From NCBI RefSeq assembly GCF_010727605.1, contig NZ_AP022568.1, positions 3,286,001-3,350,000 on the forward strand: DNA of 64,000 bases, in the 5' to 3' direction. Position 1 is the stretch's first letter. Each line of letters begins with the position of its first letter. The stretch is from Mycobacterium simiae (lineage in GTDB: Bacteria > Actinomycetota > Actinomycetes > Mycobacteriales > Mycobacteriaceae). Under the pieces are notes generated by a model that saw only the letters and a program-made list of their open reading frames with translations, was not told the DNA's origin and searched no databases. The position numbers were made by a program, and so were the translations under genes. Shown piece after piece: positions 53,107 through 61,519 of the stretch.

Positions 53107-54000
53107 TCACGCTGGCCGGCGATCCGCATCGATGTCGTCGCAGTGCCGCAAGAAATCTCGCACCACCTCATCGAAGCGCTGCGGTTCCTCGATGAACGGC
53201 ATGTGTGAACTCGCCTCGAACAACTCGAACCGTGAATCCTTGATCCGCTGGTGCATCTCCCACATGTGTTCGTGAGCGCATTCGTCGTACCGGCCGGCGA
53301 CGACGAGGGTCGGTAATCTGATCTCGGTCAGCCTGTCGACGACGTCCCAGTCGCGCACCGTTCCGACAATGTGAAAGTCGCTGGGCCCGAACATGGTTGT
53401 GAAGATCTCGATTCCCATTCGGGCGAACGCGTCCTGCAGCTCGTCCGGCCACGGCCGGACGCGGCACAGATAGGTCTGGTTCCACGTGCGAATCGCGTCC
53501 TGGTATTCGGGCGATGACGTCGTACCGGCGGACTCGTGGCGGTCGATTGCGGCCTGGGTAGCCGGATCCAGATCGCGTTTCAACCTCGCCACCATGCCAG
53601 AGAACTCGGGTATCGAGGCGATGCTGTTCGAGATCGTCAGGCTCACCGCGGTCGAGGGCACATCGAGCACATACTGTTGCGCCAGCATGCCGCCCCACGA
53701 GTTGCCGAACAGGTGGAAACGTCCCAGGTCGAGAGCATTGATCACGGCGTCCATCTCGGCCACCGAACGATCCATCGTCCACAGTCCGGTGTCCGAGGGG
53801 CATTCGGAGTTGCCGCAGCCGAGCTGATCCCAGAAAATGACCTCGCGCTCGTCGGCCAGGCGCTGCAGCGCCATCAGGTAGTTGTGCGGCACGCCCGGGC
53901 CGCCGTGGACTACGAGCAGCGGACGGCCCGGCCCAGCACCGACTCGCTTGAACCAGACTTTTCCGCCCGGGACCGAAATGGTCCCCTCCGATTGAGTCAT
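53107..54000 (-). CDS. Proline iminopeptidase-like alpha/beta hydrolase
   Basis: 297 aa. HGGPGVPHNYL is the prolyl-aminopeptidase oxyanion motif; nucleophile elbow FGNSWGGMLAQQY; acid in VVAGRYDE and His in ASSHMPFIEEP. ATG at 54000 chosen, with AGGAGG 13 nt upstream; a longer frame reaches the palindromic repeat. Could be a peptidase or an ester/CoA-linked hydrolase of the local pathway. Divergent from the MeaB-type gene. Confidence 0.85.
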   Translation of the reverse strand: MTQSEGTISVPGGKVWFKRVGAGPGRPLLVVHGGPGVPHNYLMALQRLADEREVIFWDQLGCGNSECPSDTGLWTMDRSVAEMDAVINALDLGRFHLFGNSWGGMLAQQYVLDVPSTAVSLTISNSIASIPEFSGMVARLKRDLDPATQAAIDRHESAGTTSSPEYQDAIRTWNQTYLCRVRPWPDELQDAFARMGIEIFTTMFGPSDFHIVGTVRDWDVVDRLTEIRLPTLVVAGRYDECAHEHMWEMHQRIKDSRFELFEASSHMPFIEEPQRFDEVVRDFLRHCDDIDADRRPA

Positions 54001-54046
54001 GGCCGGGCATCGCCTCCTGGTTGTTGCGAGCAGTTCCCCTATTTTC

Positions 54047-54111
54047 CCCGCGACACTGCAACTAGCGACACGTTTCGCGAGTGCCGGTGTTCGTAGTTGC
54101 AGTCTCGCGGG
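54047..54111. repeat. Long palindromic element
   Basis: Positions 54047-54064 and 54094-54111 form an 18-bp inverted repeat with one mismatch (CCCGCGACACTGCAACTA against TAGTTGCAGTCTCGCGGG). It lies in the divergent gap between hydrolase and MeaB-type genes, so it is not a simple end-of-gene terminator. CGCGACACT recurs in the hairpin at 58169. Confidence 0.7.
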
Positions 54112-54143
54112 TGGTGTGCTTGCAGCTGCCACTCTCCTGTTGA

Positions 54144-54158
54144 GAGAATAAAGTTCTC
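54144..54158. promoter_or_regulatory. Second GAGAA-N5-TTCTC palindrome
   Basis: GAGAATAAAGTTCTC resembles the palindrome at 48517 in design and in the following AT, and stands between two divergent genes. Likely the same repressor site. Confidence 0.6.
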
Positions 54159-54273
54159 ATTATGGTTCTCGGCGGCGATAAGGGGAACGCGTGAGTGACA
54201 GTGGCTGCGATGTGTGCCGGCGTCGGCATGGCTTCCGCCACGGTCGTCGAGGTACCCGCCGCATGATGTGCCC

Positions 54274-55161
54274 ATGACCATCGCCGACCTGATTTCCCGG
54301 GCGCGCAACGGATCTCCGCGTGCTGCGGGTCGGTTGCTCACTCTCGTCGAGAGTGACCGGCGAGACGAGGTGCTCGCGGCCACGGACCCGGCAAGCGGTC
54401 TGACGGTGCGTGTCATCGGCATTACCGGTCCGCCCGGCGCAGGTAAGTCGACGACGGTCGCGGCGCTGGTCGGGGCTTATCGCGGGCGTGGCTCCCGGGT
54501 GGCCGTGCTGGCCGTCGACCCGTCGTCACCGTTTAGCGGCGGCGCGCTGTTGGGTGACCGCATTCGAATGACCGCGCATATCAACGACTCTGACGTGCTG
54601 ATCCGCTCGGTCGCCAGCCGCGGTCATCTCGGCGGCCTGGCCGCCGCGGTCCCCGCGGCGATCCGGCTGCTCGGCGCGATCGGCTACGACCTGGTGCTGC
54701 TGGAAACCGTCGGGGTGGGGCAGTCGGAGATCGAGATCGCTGCCGTTGCCGATCCCACCGTCGTCATCCTCAACCCCGGGGCCGGCGACGCCGTGCAGGC
54801 CGCCAAGGCAGGCCTGCTCGAGGTCGCCGACATCGTGGCGGTCAACAAGGCCGACCGCGATGGCGCCGAACAGACGGTGCGGGATCTGCGGGCCGAGACC
54901 CAGGCGCCGATCATCCGCCTCGTCGCGGCCCGCGGCGACGGCGTCGCCGACCTGGTGGCTGCCATCGACGAACATCACCGCAGCGACAACCGCGCACGTC
55001 GGGTGGCACGCGCCCGCGCACAGATCCTGTCGCTGGCACAGAGCCAGCTGCGGACCCAGCCGGACCTGGTCTTGCTCGCGGAGTCGGTCGTCGATGGCCA
55101 AGACGATCCGTATTCGGCCGCCGCGCGGCTGCTGCTGCGCGCCGGTGAGCAGCACGACTGA
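54274..55161 (+). CDS. meaB: MeaB/ArgK-type G-protein chaperone of B12 mutases
   Basis: 295 aa. P-loop GITGPPGAGKSTTVAAL, the MeaB-specific DPSSPFSGGALLGDRIRM, TVGVGQSEIEIA and base-specificity NKAD. MeaB proteins guard adenosylcobalamin-dependent mutases against inactivation and load B12. The chaperone probably serves the mutase at 42402, 12 kb away. ATG at 54274; a longer frame upstream lacks support. Confidence 0.92.
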   Translation: MTIADLISRARNGSPRAAGRLLTLVESDRRDEVLAATDPASGLTVRVIGITGPPGAGKSTTVAALVGAYRGRGSRVAVLAVDPSSPFSGGALLGDRIRMTAHINDSDVLIRSVASRGHLGGLAAAVPAAIRLLGAIGYDLVLLETVGVGQSEIEIAAVADPTVVILNPGAGDAVQAAKAGLLEVADIVAVNKADRDGAEQTVRDLRAETQAPIIRLVAARGDGVADLVAAIDEHHRSDNRARRVARARAQILSLAQSQLRTQPDLVLLAESVVDGQDDPYSAAARLLLRAGEQHD

Positions 55162-55172
55162 ATCCTTGTCTG

Positions 55173-55188
55173 TCCCCCAATCGGGGGA
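55173..55188 (+). promoter_or_regulatory. Dyad upstream of E1-like gene
   Basis: TCCCCC-AATC-GGGGGA is a perfect 6-bp inverted repeat with 4-bp spacer, 100 bp before the E1-like start and 12 bp after the MeaB stop. It could be a regulator site or a short terminator. Confidence 0.35.
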
Positions 55189-55287
55189 ACGGGCATTCCT
55201 CTCGACAGCGGTCCGATCGGCGGAGTTGTCGCGAGCCCGCGCCGCCTAACTTTGCTCGTGTATCCCGACGAGTGAGGAGACAACGGC

Positions 55288-56187
55288 ATGACTCACACCC
55301 CTGACGCCGCAGCGGCGCGGTTGCGTGACCAGCTCGAGCTGTACCGCCAAATGTGGGTCCTGCGCCTACTGGACATGGCAGTGGAGGAGCTGCGCATCGA
55401 CGGCCGACTGAACCGAGCGGTGCGGCCCGCCTTCGGCCAGGAGGCCGTGGCCATCGGCACCGTGGCGGCACTGCGCCCCGGCGACCTGATGACCACCGGC
55501 ATCGTCCACTTGCAGCACGCCCAGCAGATCGGGTGCGCATTGCCGCTGGCTCCGGCGATCGCCGCGTTGAGCGGCCCCGGCCTGGGTTCGGACGCCGGCG
55601 AGGAAGCTCCCTTCGTGGCTTCCATTCGCGGATTGTGTTCGATGTCAGACGCTTTGCAACAGTCACCGCTGCTTGCCGTGGGGCACGCCTACGGCAAGCA
55701 GCTGGTCGACGACGGCAGGGTCACGGTGTGCGTGATGGAAACGCGCGACGCCGAGTCCGCGGACTTCGCTGAGGCCGCGCACATCGCGATGTCCTGGCAG
55801 CTGCCGGTCGTCTTCGTCGTCGCAAACGCCCGCCCGGACGTCGACGCGAGCACATGCCACGGCATGCCGGTGCTAACCGTCGACGGCAATAACGTTGCGG
55901 CCGTGCGCGACTCGGTGGCCGACGCGGTCCGCAGGGCGTGCGCCGGCGGAGGTCCCGTGCTGCTTCAGGCGGTGACCGACTACCCGCGTGGCACAGCCGC
56001 GGTGGACCCGCTGGTCTTGGCCCGCCAACAGCTGATCGGCGCCGGCATCAGTGCCGCCCACCTCTACGAAGTTGAGCGGCGGGCTCGCCGCCTGGTCGCC
56101 GAGGCCGAGGCCTTCGCCCGGGCCATGCTGTGGGACGAGGAGCCGGCGCCGTTTCGGGAGCCCGAAGCGTGGCCCGCGGCTAGTTAA
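55288..56187 (+). CDS. E1 alpha-like ThDP enzyme, degenerate
   Basis: 299 aa, E1 alpha/AcoA-like fold: LYRQMWVLRLLDMAVEEL and AFGQEAVAIGTVAALRPGDL at the N-terminus. In the ThDP-magnesium region the expected GDG...N pattern appears as ETRDAESADFAEAAHIAMSW, with the GDG lost. Catalytic activity is therefore doubtful. No E1 beta gene adjoins. ATG with GAGGAGACAACGGC upstream. It ends with an 8-bp overlap of the convergent regulator gene. Confidence 0.75.
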   Translation: MTHTPDAAAARLRDQLELYRQMWVLRLLDMAVEELRIDGRLNRAVRPAFGQEAVAIGTVAALRPGDLMTTGIVHLQHAQQIGCALPLAPAIAALSGPGLGSDAGEEAPFVASIRGLCSMSDALQQSPLLAVGHAYGKQLVDDGRVTVCVMETRDAESADFAEAAHIAMSWQLPVVFVVANARPDVDASTCHGMPVLTVDGNNVAAVRDSVADAVRRACAGGGPVLLQAVTDYPRGTAAVDPLVLARQQLIGAGISAAHLYEVERRARRLVAEAEAFARAMLWDEEPAPFREPEAWPAAS

Positions 56188-56833
56188 GCAGGCCTTGCCG
56201 CATCGCCTCGGCGACCGCAGCCGCCCGATCGCTGACGCCGAGCTTTTCGTATAGCCGCTGCACATGCGTCTTGACTGTCGACGGCGCCACGAACAACTCG
56301 GCCGCGATCGCGGGGATGCTTTGGCCGCGGGCAATCCGGCCGAGCACCTCGCGTTCACGGGCGGACAGGACGGGAGTCGCCGGCTCGGCTCGCTGCCGAA
56401 TCTGGGCGGCGAGCCCACCGGCCAGCGACGGGGCCAGCACGTCCTGTCCGTTCGCGCAGTCGAGCACGGCCTTGACGATCTCGGTGCGTGTCGAGTCCTT
56501 GAGCAGGAAGCCGGCGGCGCCTTGCTGCAAGGCCTGATACACGATCGCCGACTCGTCGTGGGCCGACAACAGCAGCACGCGGGTGGGCAGTTCATTGCTG
56601 CGCACCGCCGCGGCCACTTGCGCGCCGTCCATGCCCGGCATCCGGAAATCGAGCAGCGCAACGTCGGGACGGTGTTTCTTGATCAAGTCGAGCGCTTGCG
56701 AGCCGTCGTCGGCCTCGCCGACGACGTTCACCGAACCGCTCAACGCGAGCGCGCGCACGACGCCTTCCCGGAAGAGTGGGTGATCATCGCCGACAACGAC
56801 GCTGACCTTTTCTGGCGTTGCTGCGCCGGCCAT
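56180..56833 (-). CDS. NarL/LuxR-type response regulator
   Basis: 217 aa. Receiver: VSVVVGDDHPLFREGV acidic pair, phospho-Asp in VALLDFRMPGMDG. LuxR HTH: LSAREREVLGRIARGQ and VAPSTVKTHVQRLYEKLGV. ATG at 56833. Divergent from the sensor kinase at 56947, its probable partner. Confidence 0.92.
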   Translation of the reverse strand: MAGAATPEKVSVVVGDDHPLFREGVVRALALSGSVNVVGEADDGSQALDLIKKHRPDVALLDFRMPGMDGAQVAAAVRSNELPTRVLLLSAHDESAIVYQALQQGAAGFLLKDSTRTEIVKAVLDCANGQDVLAPSLAGGLAAQIRQRAEPATPVLSAREREVLGRIARGQSIPAIAAELFVAPSTVKTHVQRLYEKLGVSDRAAAVAEAMRQGLLN

Positions 56834-56934
56834 GGCGGACAGTGTAACGGCTGGCCGCACCTGCACCGTTCGCCACGACGGACGTCCTGATGGGGATTTT
56901 GCCGCGTCACCCCGGTGGCGCCGACTCAGATGAG

Positions 56935-56940
56935 TACTGT
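56935..56940 (+). promoter_or_regulatory. -10 element for leaderless kinase transcript
   Basis: TACTGT lies 6 nt before GTG 56947; no Shine-Dalgarno precedes that GTG. Confidence 0.4.
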
Positions 56941-56946
56941 GTTCGC

Positions 56947-58146
56947 GTGGCCGATACCAGCGACGCGGAGCTACGTCGGGTACGCGGCATCCATCAGCTG
57001 CGCTCGTACCGCATCGCGTCGGTGATCCGCATCGGCGTGGTCGGCTTGATGGTCGCCGCGATGATCATCGGTACCAGCCGCTCCGAATGGCCGCGCCAAG
57101 CCGTCCTGATCGGCGTGTACGCGTTCGCCGCGCTGTGCGCCATGGTGCGCGCGTTCTATCCGGTCGGTCGCCGGGGCGCGGTGGGCCGGCTGGAACCGTT
57201 TGCCTTCACGGTCATCGATGTCGTTGCGCTGACGGTCTTTCAACTGTTGTCGACCGACGGCGTCTACCCGTTGTTGATCATGACCATGCTGCCGATTCTG
57301 TTGGGCCTCGACGTGTCGTCGCGGCGCGCCGCGGTGGTGCTGACCTTCTCCATGGCCGGGTTCGCCATCGCGGTGATTCAGGACCCGGACATGCTGCGTT
57401 CGGTCGGCCTGCTCGAGGCAATCTTTCGCTTTCTGCTGTATGGCTTTCTATGTGCGACGGCGTACCTGGCCGTCCGCATCGAGGATCGGCACACTCGATC
57501 GGTTGCCGGCCTGAGCGTGCTGCGGGAGGAATTGCTCGCGCAGACGATGACCGCCTCGGACGTCGTGCAGCGTCGCATCTCCGAGTCGATCCACGACGGA
57601 CCGTTGCAGGACATCCTGGTGGTGCGTCAGGAACTCGTCGAACTGGGCATGGAACTGCCCGGCGACGAGCGCGTCGAGCGCGCGCTGGCCGGACTTCAGA
57701 TCGCCTCACAGCGCCTGCGGCAGGCCACTTTCGAGTTGCACCCGGCCGTGCTCCAGCAGGTCGGTTTGGGCGCGGCGGTGCACCAGCTGGCATCCGATGC
57801 GGCCCAGCGCTCGGGCATCGAGATCACCACGGACATCGACTACCCGATCCGCAACGAGATCGACCCGATCATGTTCGGGGTGGCGCGCGAACTGGTGTCC
57901 AACATCGTCCAACACTCGCGGGCCCGGCACGCGTCGGTCACGCTCGGGGTCACCGATCGCCGATGTGTCATGCATGTGGTTGACGACGGCGTGGGGTTCT
58001 GCGGCGAGACCATCGCACGCCGGTTGGGGGAGGGCCACATCGGGTTGGCGTCCCACCGCGCCCGCGTGGACGCCGCTCGCGGAGTGTTCGTCTTCCTGGA
58101 CGTCCCGCAAGGCACGCACATCTGCGTGGACGTACCGCTGAAGTAA
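56947..58146 (+). CDS. Sensor histidine kinase, NarL-type (HisKA_3)
   Basis: 399 aa from GTG 56947; ATG at 56890 would add 19 codons. Five or six N-terminal membrane helices (about 25-165), HisKA_3 with histidine in ISESIHDGPLQDIL, then an HATPase with ARELVSNIVQHSRARH and DDGVGF. No periplasmic sensor loop of note, so it probably senses within the membrane. Pairs with the divergent LuxR-type regulator. Confidence 0.9.
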   Translation: MADTSDAELRRVRGIHQLRSYRIASVIRIGVVGLMVAAMIIGTSRSEWPRQAVLIGVYAFAALCAMVRAFYPVGRRGAVGRLEPFAFTVIDVVALTVFQLLSTDGVYPLLIMTMLPILLGLDVSSRRAAVVLTFSMAGFAIAVIQDPDMLRSVGLLEAIFRFLLYGFLCATAYLAVRIEDRHTRSVAGLSVLREELLAQTMTASDVVQRRISESIHDGPLQDILVVRQELVELGMELPGDERVERALAGLQIASQRLRQATFELHPAVLQQVGLGAAVHQLASDAAQRSGIEITTDIDYPIRNEIDPIMFGVARELVSNIVQHSRARHASVTLGVTDRRCVMHVVDDGVGFCGETIARRLGEGHIGLASHRARVDAARGVFVFLDVPQGTHICVDVPLK

Positions 58147-58168
58147 TCGATCCGGGTGGCCGTTACCG

Positions 58169-58204
58169 CGCGACACTTGCCTTCGTAACCGGTTGAGTGT
58201 CGCG
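58169..58204. terminator. Bidirectional hairpin terminator
   Basis: CGCGACACT (58169-58177) and AGTGTCGCG (58196-58204), 18-nt loop, between the convergent kinase and flavoprotein genes. Confidence 0.65.
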
Positions 58205-58212
58205 GCGAAAAG

Positions 58213-59838
58213 TTACCGAAGGTCTACGGATTTTCCGGTCGCGGCGGTGTAGCCGGCGCGATATCCGAAAACCATTGCCGGGCCGATTGTTCCGCCGGCC
58301 CCGCCGTAGGCCCGCCCGGTCGCACCCGCCATCGTGTTGCCCGCGGCGAACAAGCCGGGGATGGGCTCCCCGCTGACGTGGAGCACGCGGCCGTCGTGGT
58401 CGGTGCGCGGCCCGCCCTTGGTCCCCATCGCGCCGATGCGCACCGGCACCGCGTAAAACGGCGCGGTGTCGATGGGGCCGAGCGTCTTCCCGGCGGCAGT
58501 AGTGGCACTGTCGTCGCCCCAGTAACCGTCGTAGGCGCTGGAGCCGCGGCCGAACTCCGGATCGACCTCCTGGGCCACGTGGCGATTCCATTCGTCGATC
58601 GTGCGGATCAGTCCGTCGGCGTCGATACCGGTCTTGGCGCCCAGCTCGGCGAGGTCGGCGGATTCGCAGAACCAGTCGGGGACTGGCTCGCCAGGCGCCA
58701 CGCCCAGAAAACCGTAGCGCTGCAAGTGAACCGAATCGAAGACCATCCATCCGCGATCGTTGACGTATCCGTCTCGCGGGTCCAGGTAGTGGAACGCGCC
58801 GGCCATCGAGTTGTAGTCGCAGGCCTCGTTGACGAACCGGTGCCCGGCCTGGTTGACGATGATGCTGCGGGGCCGGGTGCGCTCCAACCGCACGCTGCGA
58901 CTGCGCTGCTTGCCGTCGATGGTGTCGCCGGGGATCTGCACGATTGGCACCCACCAGGCTTCGCCCATGTTGCCCAGATCCGCGCCGTGTGCCATCGCCA
59001 TGCGCAGCCCGTCGCCGGTGTTGTTGGGCGGGGAGACCGCACCGTGCATCGGGCCACGCAGGAAGGCTTGCACCAATCTCGCGTCCCATTCAAAACCGCC
59101 GACGCCCAACACAACTCCGCGCCGGGCTCGCACCCTGAGGGTGCGGTCGGGCAGCGCGAGGCGTACCCCGACGATCTCTCCGCGCTCGGCGATGAGCTCT
59201 TCGGCGCGGGCATTGGTGTGCGGGGTGATCCCCGCGTCGAGTAAGCCCTTGAGCAGCCCCGCAATCAGGGCGGTGCCGGCCACACAAAGCTCGCTGCCTT
59301 CCTCGACCGCAGCGTGCAGACGAGCACGCGTCTCGGCATCGAAACCGACGTTGGACCAGTCGGCGGGAAAGAAGGTGATCCGGCTGCCCCACTCACCAAG
59401 CTGGTTGAGGTCGAACGGCCCGGCACTGAGTGAACGGCCACCGGTCGGTCGTCCCCCGGGCAGTTCCGGACGGTAGTCCGGGAATCCGGTGGCGACTTCG
59501 AACCGCAAGCCGCTGTACGCCTCGACGAACTCGAGCATGGCCGGCCCGGTCCGGACGAACGTTTCGACCAGATCGTCGTCCATCTGGCCGAGGGACTGGG
59601 CGCGCAGGTATTGCAACGCGTCGCTCTCGGTCAATTCGCCGTCGGGACAACGATTATGGGCCGGAATCCATACCACGCCGCCCGACACCGCCGTGGTCCC
59701 GCCGACGGTCGCGGCCTTCTCGAACACCTCCACGGCTGCGCCAGCCGCAGCCGCCGACAGAGCGGCGGTGAGCCCGGCGCTGCCGGTCCCCAGCACAACG
59801 ACGTCGGTCTCGAGGTCGGGTTCGGGGTCCCAAGACAT
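58213..59838 (-). CDS. FAD-dependent dehydrogenase, 3-ketosteroid delta-1-dehydrogenase/fumarate reductase-like
   Basis: 541 aa. N-terminal FAD motif VVVLGTGSAGLTAALSAA with GGTTAVSGGVVWIPAHN; C-terminal GLFAAGNTMAGATGRAYGGAGGTIGPAMVFGYRAG (positions about 497-532) closes the FAD site. The YGGAGGT-type ending is typical of KstD-like proteins. Dehydrogenates or reduces a cyclic ketone-like substrate. Downstream of the IclR gene and divergent from the mhp-type genes, so it may share their control. Confidence 0.87.
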   Translation of the reverse strand: MSWDPEPDLETDVVVLGTGSAGLTAALSAAAAGAAVEVFEKAATVGGTTAVSGGVVWIPAHNRCPDGELTESDALQYLRAQSLGQMDDDLVETFVRTGPAMLEFVEAYSGLRFEVATGFPDYRPELPGGRPTGGRSLSAGPFDLNQLGEWGSRITFFPADWSNVGFDAETRARLHAAVEEGSELCVAGTALIAGLLKGLLDAGITPHTNARAEELIAERGEIVGVRLALPDRTLRVRARRGVVLGVGGFEWDARLVQAFLRGPMHGAVSPPNNTGDGLRMAMAHGADLGNMGEAWWVPIVQIPGDTIDGKQRSRSVRLERTRPRSIIVNQAGHRFVNEACDYNSMAGAFHYLDPRDGYVNDRGWMVFDSVHLQRYGFLGVAPGEPVPDWFCESADLAELGAKTGIDADGLIRTIDEWNRHVAQEVDPEFGRGSSAYDGYWGDDSATTAAGKTLGPIDTAPFYAVPVRIGAMGTKGGPRTDHDGRVLHVSGEPIPGLFAAGNTMAGATGRAYGGAGGTIGPAMVFGYRAGYTAATGKSVDLR

Positions 59839-59852
59839 GAATGGTTATCCCT

Positions 59853-60530
59853 TCAGCTCAGCAGCTCGGACAACTGCTTCGCGGCTTTGATGACCGCCTC
59901 CCGGCCGCGCAGCACGACATCTTCTCGATGCGAGATGAGGTTGATACACGTCGGTGGGGACGGTGCCGGGCGGTGTACCGCCACGGCCAGACCGTAGGTA
60001 TTCGGCTCGATCTCCCCGTAGGTCGTCACCCAACCACGTTCGCGTGCTCGCGCCACCAGCTCGCGTTCCCCGGGCCGCGGCGGAAGGCTTGCGAGCAAGG
60101 CGATTCCGGCGGCGCCGCGGTCCAGCGGGTAGCGGCTGCCCTCGTGAAACGACAGCTGGTAGGCGACGTGGCTGGGCACGATTACCGCCACCGCCACCTG
60201 TTGGTCGCCCTCGGCGACCAGCAGCGATACCGTGGTGCCCAGGTCGTCGGCCAGGGCGCGCAACGTGGGCAGGCTCAGCTGCCGGACGTTGCGGTCGAAC
60301 GACGCGCCGAGCACCGCAAGACCCGCGGCCGGCCGGTACCGCCCGTCTTCTCCCTTGGCGACCAGCCGGAATTGGCTCAGCGTCGACAGCAGGCGATAGG
60401 CGATGGTTCGGTGCACTCCGACCTGGTCGGCGAGTTGTTGCACGGTCAGACCGGTCGGGGAATCGGCCACTATCTGCAGCGCGGTGAGTCCCCTGGCCAG
60501 TGTCTGTGAGCCGGTACCCGAACCCGTCAC
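59853..60530 (-). CDS. IclR-family transcriptional regulator
   Basis: 225 aa. N-terminal winged HTH (LTVQQLADQVGVHRTIAYRLL) and C-terminal IclR effector domain (YPLDRGAAGIALLASLPPR). GTG at 60530. Divergent from the mhpC-like gene with a 125-bp gap that contains a palindrome; it probably represses or activates both directions in response to an aromatic acid. Confidence 0.9.
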   Translation of the reverse strand: MTGSGTGSQTLARGLTALQIVADSPTGLTVQQLADQVGVHRTIAYRLLSTLSQFRLVAKGEDGRYRPAAGLAVLGASFDRNVRQLSLPTLRALADDLGTTVSLLVAEGDQQVAVAVIVPSHVAYQLSFHEGSRYPLDRGAAGIALLASLPPRPGERELVARARERGWVTTYGEIEPNTYGLAVAVHRPAPSPPTCINLISHREDVVLRGREAVIKAAKQLSELLS

Positions 60531-60584
60531 AGTCTTGACAGACCTCCCTAGGAGAGCAAGGCTCTAATATATAACGCACGCGAG

Positions 60585-60601
60585 TGTGCGATATTCGCAC
60601 A
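60585..60601 (+). promoter_or_regulatory. Palindromic operator before mhp-type operon
   Basis: TGTGCGATATTCGCACA, 7-bp inverted repeat with 3-bp centre. TAATAT (60565-60570) is a possible -10, so the palindrome would lie just downstream of transcription start, a repressor position. IclR is the neighbouring candidate. Confidence 0.6.
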
Positions 60602-60655
60602 TCAGATAAGTCTAAAACGAGAACGACATTTTCACCAGAGGTAGGCAGAGGAACC

Positions 60656-61519
60656 GTGGCGGAGTTCGAAAGCATCTGGAGCGATCTGCAGGGTGTCGCG
60701 TTCGAGCAGGGCTACCTCGATGCCGAAGGCGTCCGGACCCGCTACCTGCGGGCCGGCGATGCCGGCAAGCCGGTACTGGTCCTGCTGCACGGATCGGGCG
60801 GCCACGCCGAGGCATATGTGCGGAACCTGGGGGCGCACGCCGAGCACTTCTGGACCTGGTCCATCGACATGCTGGGGCACGGGTACACCGACAAGCCGGG
60901 TCACCCGCTGGAAGTGAGCCACTACGTCGAGCACCTGATGGCGGTGCTGCGCACCATCGGGGCCGACCGCGCCCACCTCAGCGGCGAATCGCTCGGCGGC
61001 TGGGTGGCCGCCCGTACCGCCGCCGACTACCCGGAAGTCGTTGAGCGACTGGTGCTCAATACGGCCGGTGGCTCTCAGGCCGATCCCGTAGTGATGCAAC
61101 GGATCATCACGCTGTCCATGGCGGCAGCCGAGAATCCGACCTGGGAAACGGTGCAGGCGCGCATCAAATGGCTGATGGCGGACAAGTCGAAGGACTACGA
61201 CGACCTGGTTGCCAGTCGCCAGCGCGTATACCGCCAGCCGGGATTCGTCTCGGCGATGAGCGACATCATGGCATTGCAGGATCCCGGGATTCGCGCGCGC
61301 AACATCCTCGGACCGGACGAATACGGGTCGATCGTCGCACCGACGCTGGTGTTGTGGACCAGCGACGATCCCACGGCCGACGTCAGCGAGGGACGCCGGA
61401 TGGCGTCGATGATCCCGGGCGCCCGGTTCGAGGTGATGCCCGGTTGTGGGCACTGGCCGCAGTACGAAGACGCCAAGACGTTCAATCAGTTGCATCTCGA
61501 CTTTCTGTTAGGGCGCTGA
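60656..61519 (+). CDS. mhpC: MhpC-like meta-cleavage product hydrolase
   Basis: 287 aa. Oxyanion [15 protein letters not shown], nucleophile elbow [14 protein letters not shown], acid in [10 protein letters not shown] and His in [11 protein letters not shown]: a C-C bond hydrolase pattern. GTG with AGAGGAACC upstream chosen over an ATG 24 codons earlier. It cleaves the dienoate made by MhpB. Overlaps mhpA by TGATG. Confidence 0.9.
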   Translation: MAEFESIWSDLQGVAFEQGYLDAEGVRTRYLRAGDAGKPVLVLLHGSGGHAEAYVRNLGAHAEHFWTWSIDMLGHGYTDKPGHPLEVSHYVEHLMAVLRTIGADRAHLSGESLGGWVAARTAADYPEVVERLVLNTAGGSQADPVVMQRIITLSMAAAENPTWETVQARIKWLMADKSKDYDDLVASRQRVYRQPGFVSAMSDIMALQDPGIRARNILGPDEYGSIVAPTLVLWTSDDPTADVSEGRRMASMIPGARFEVMPGCGHWPQYEDAKTFNQLHLDFLLGR

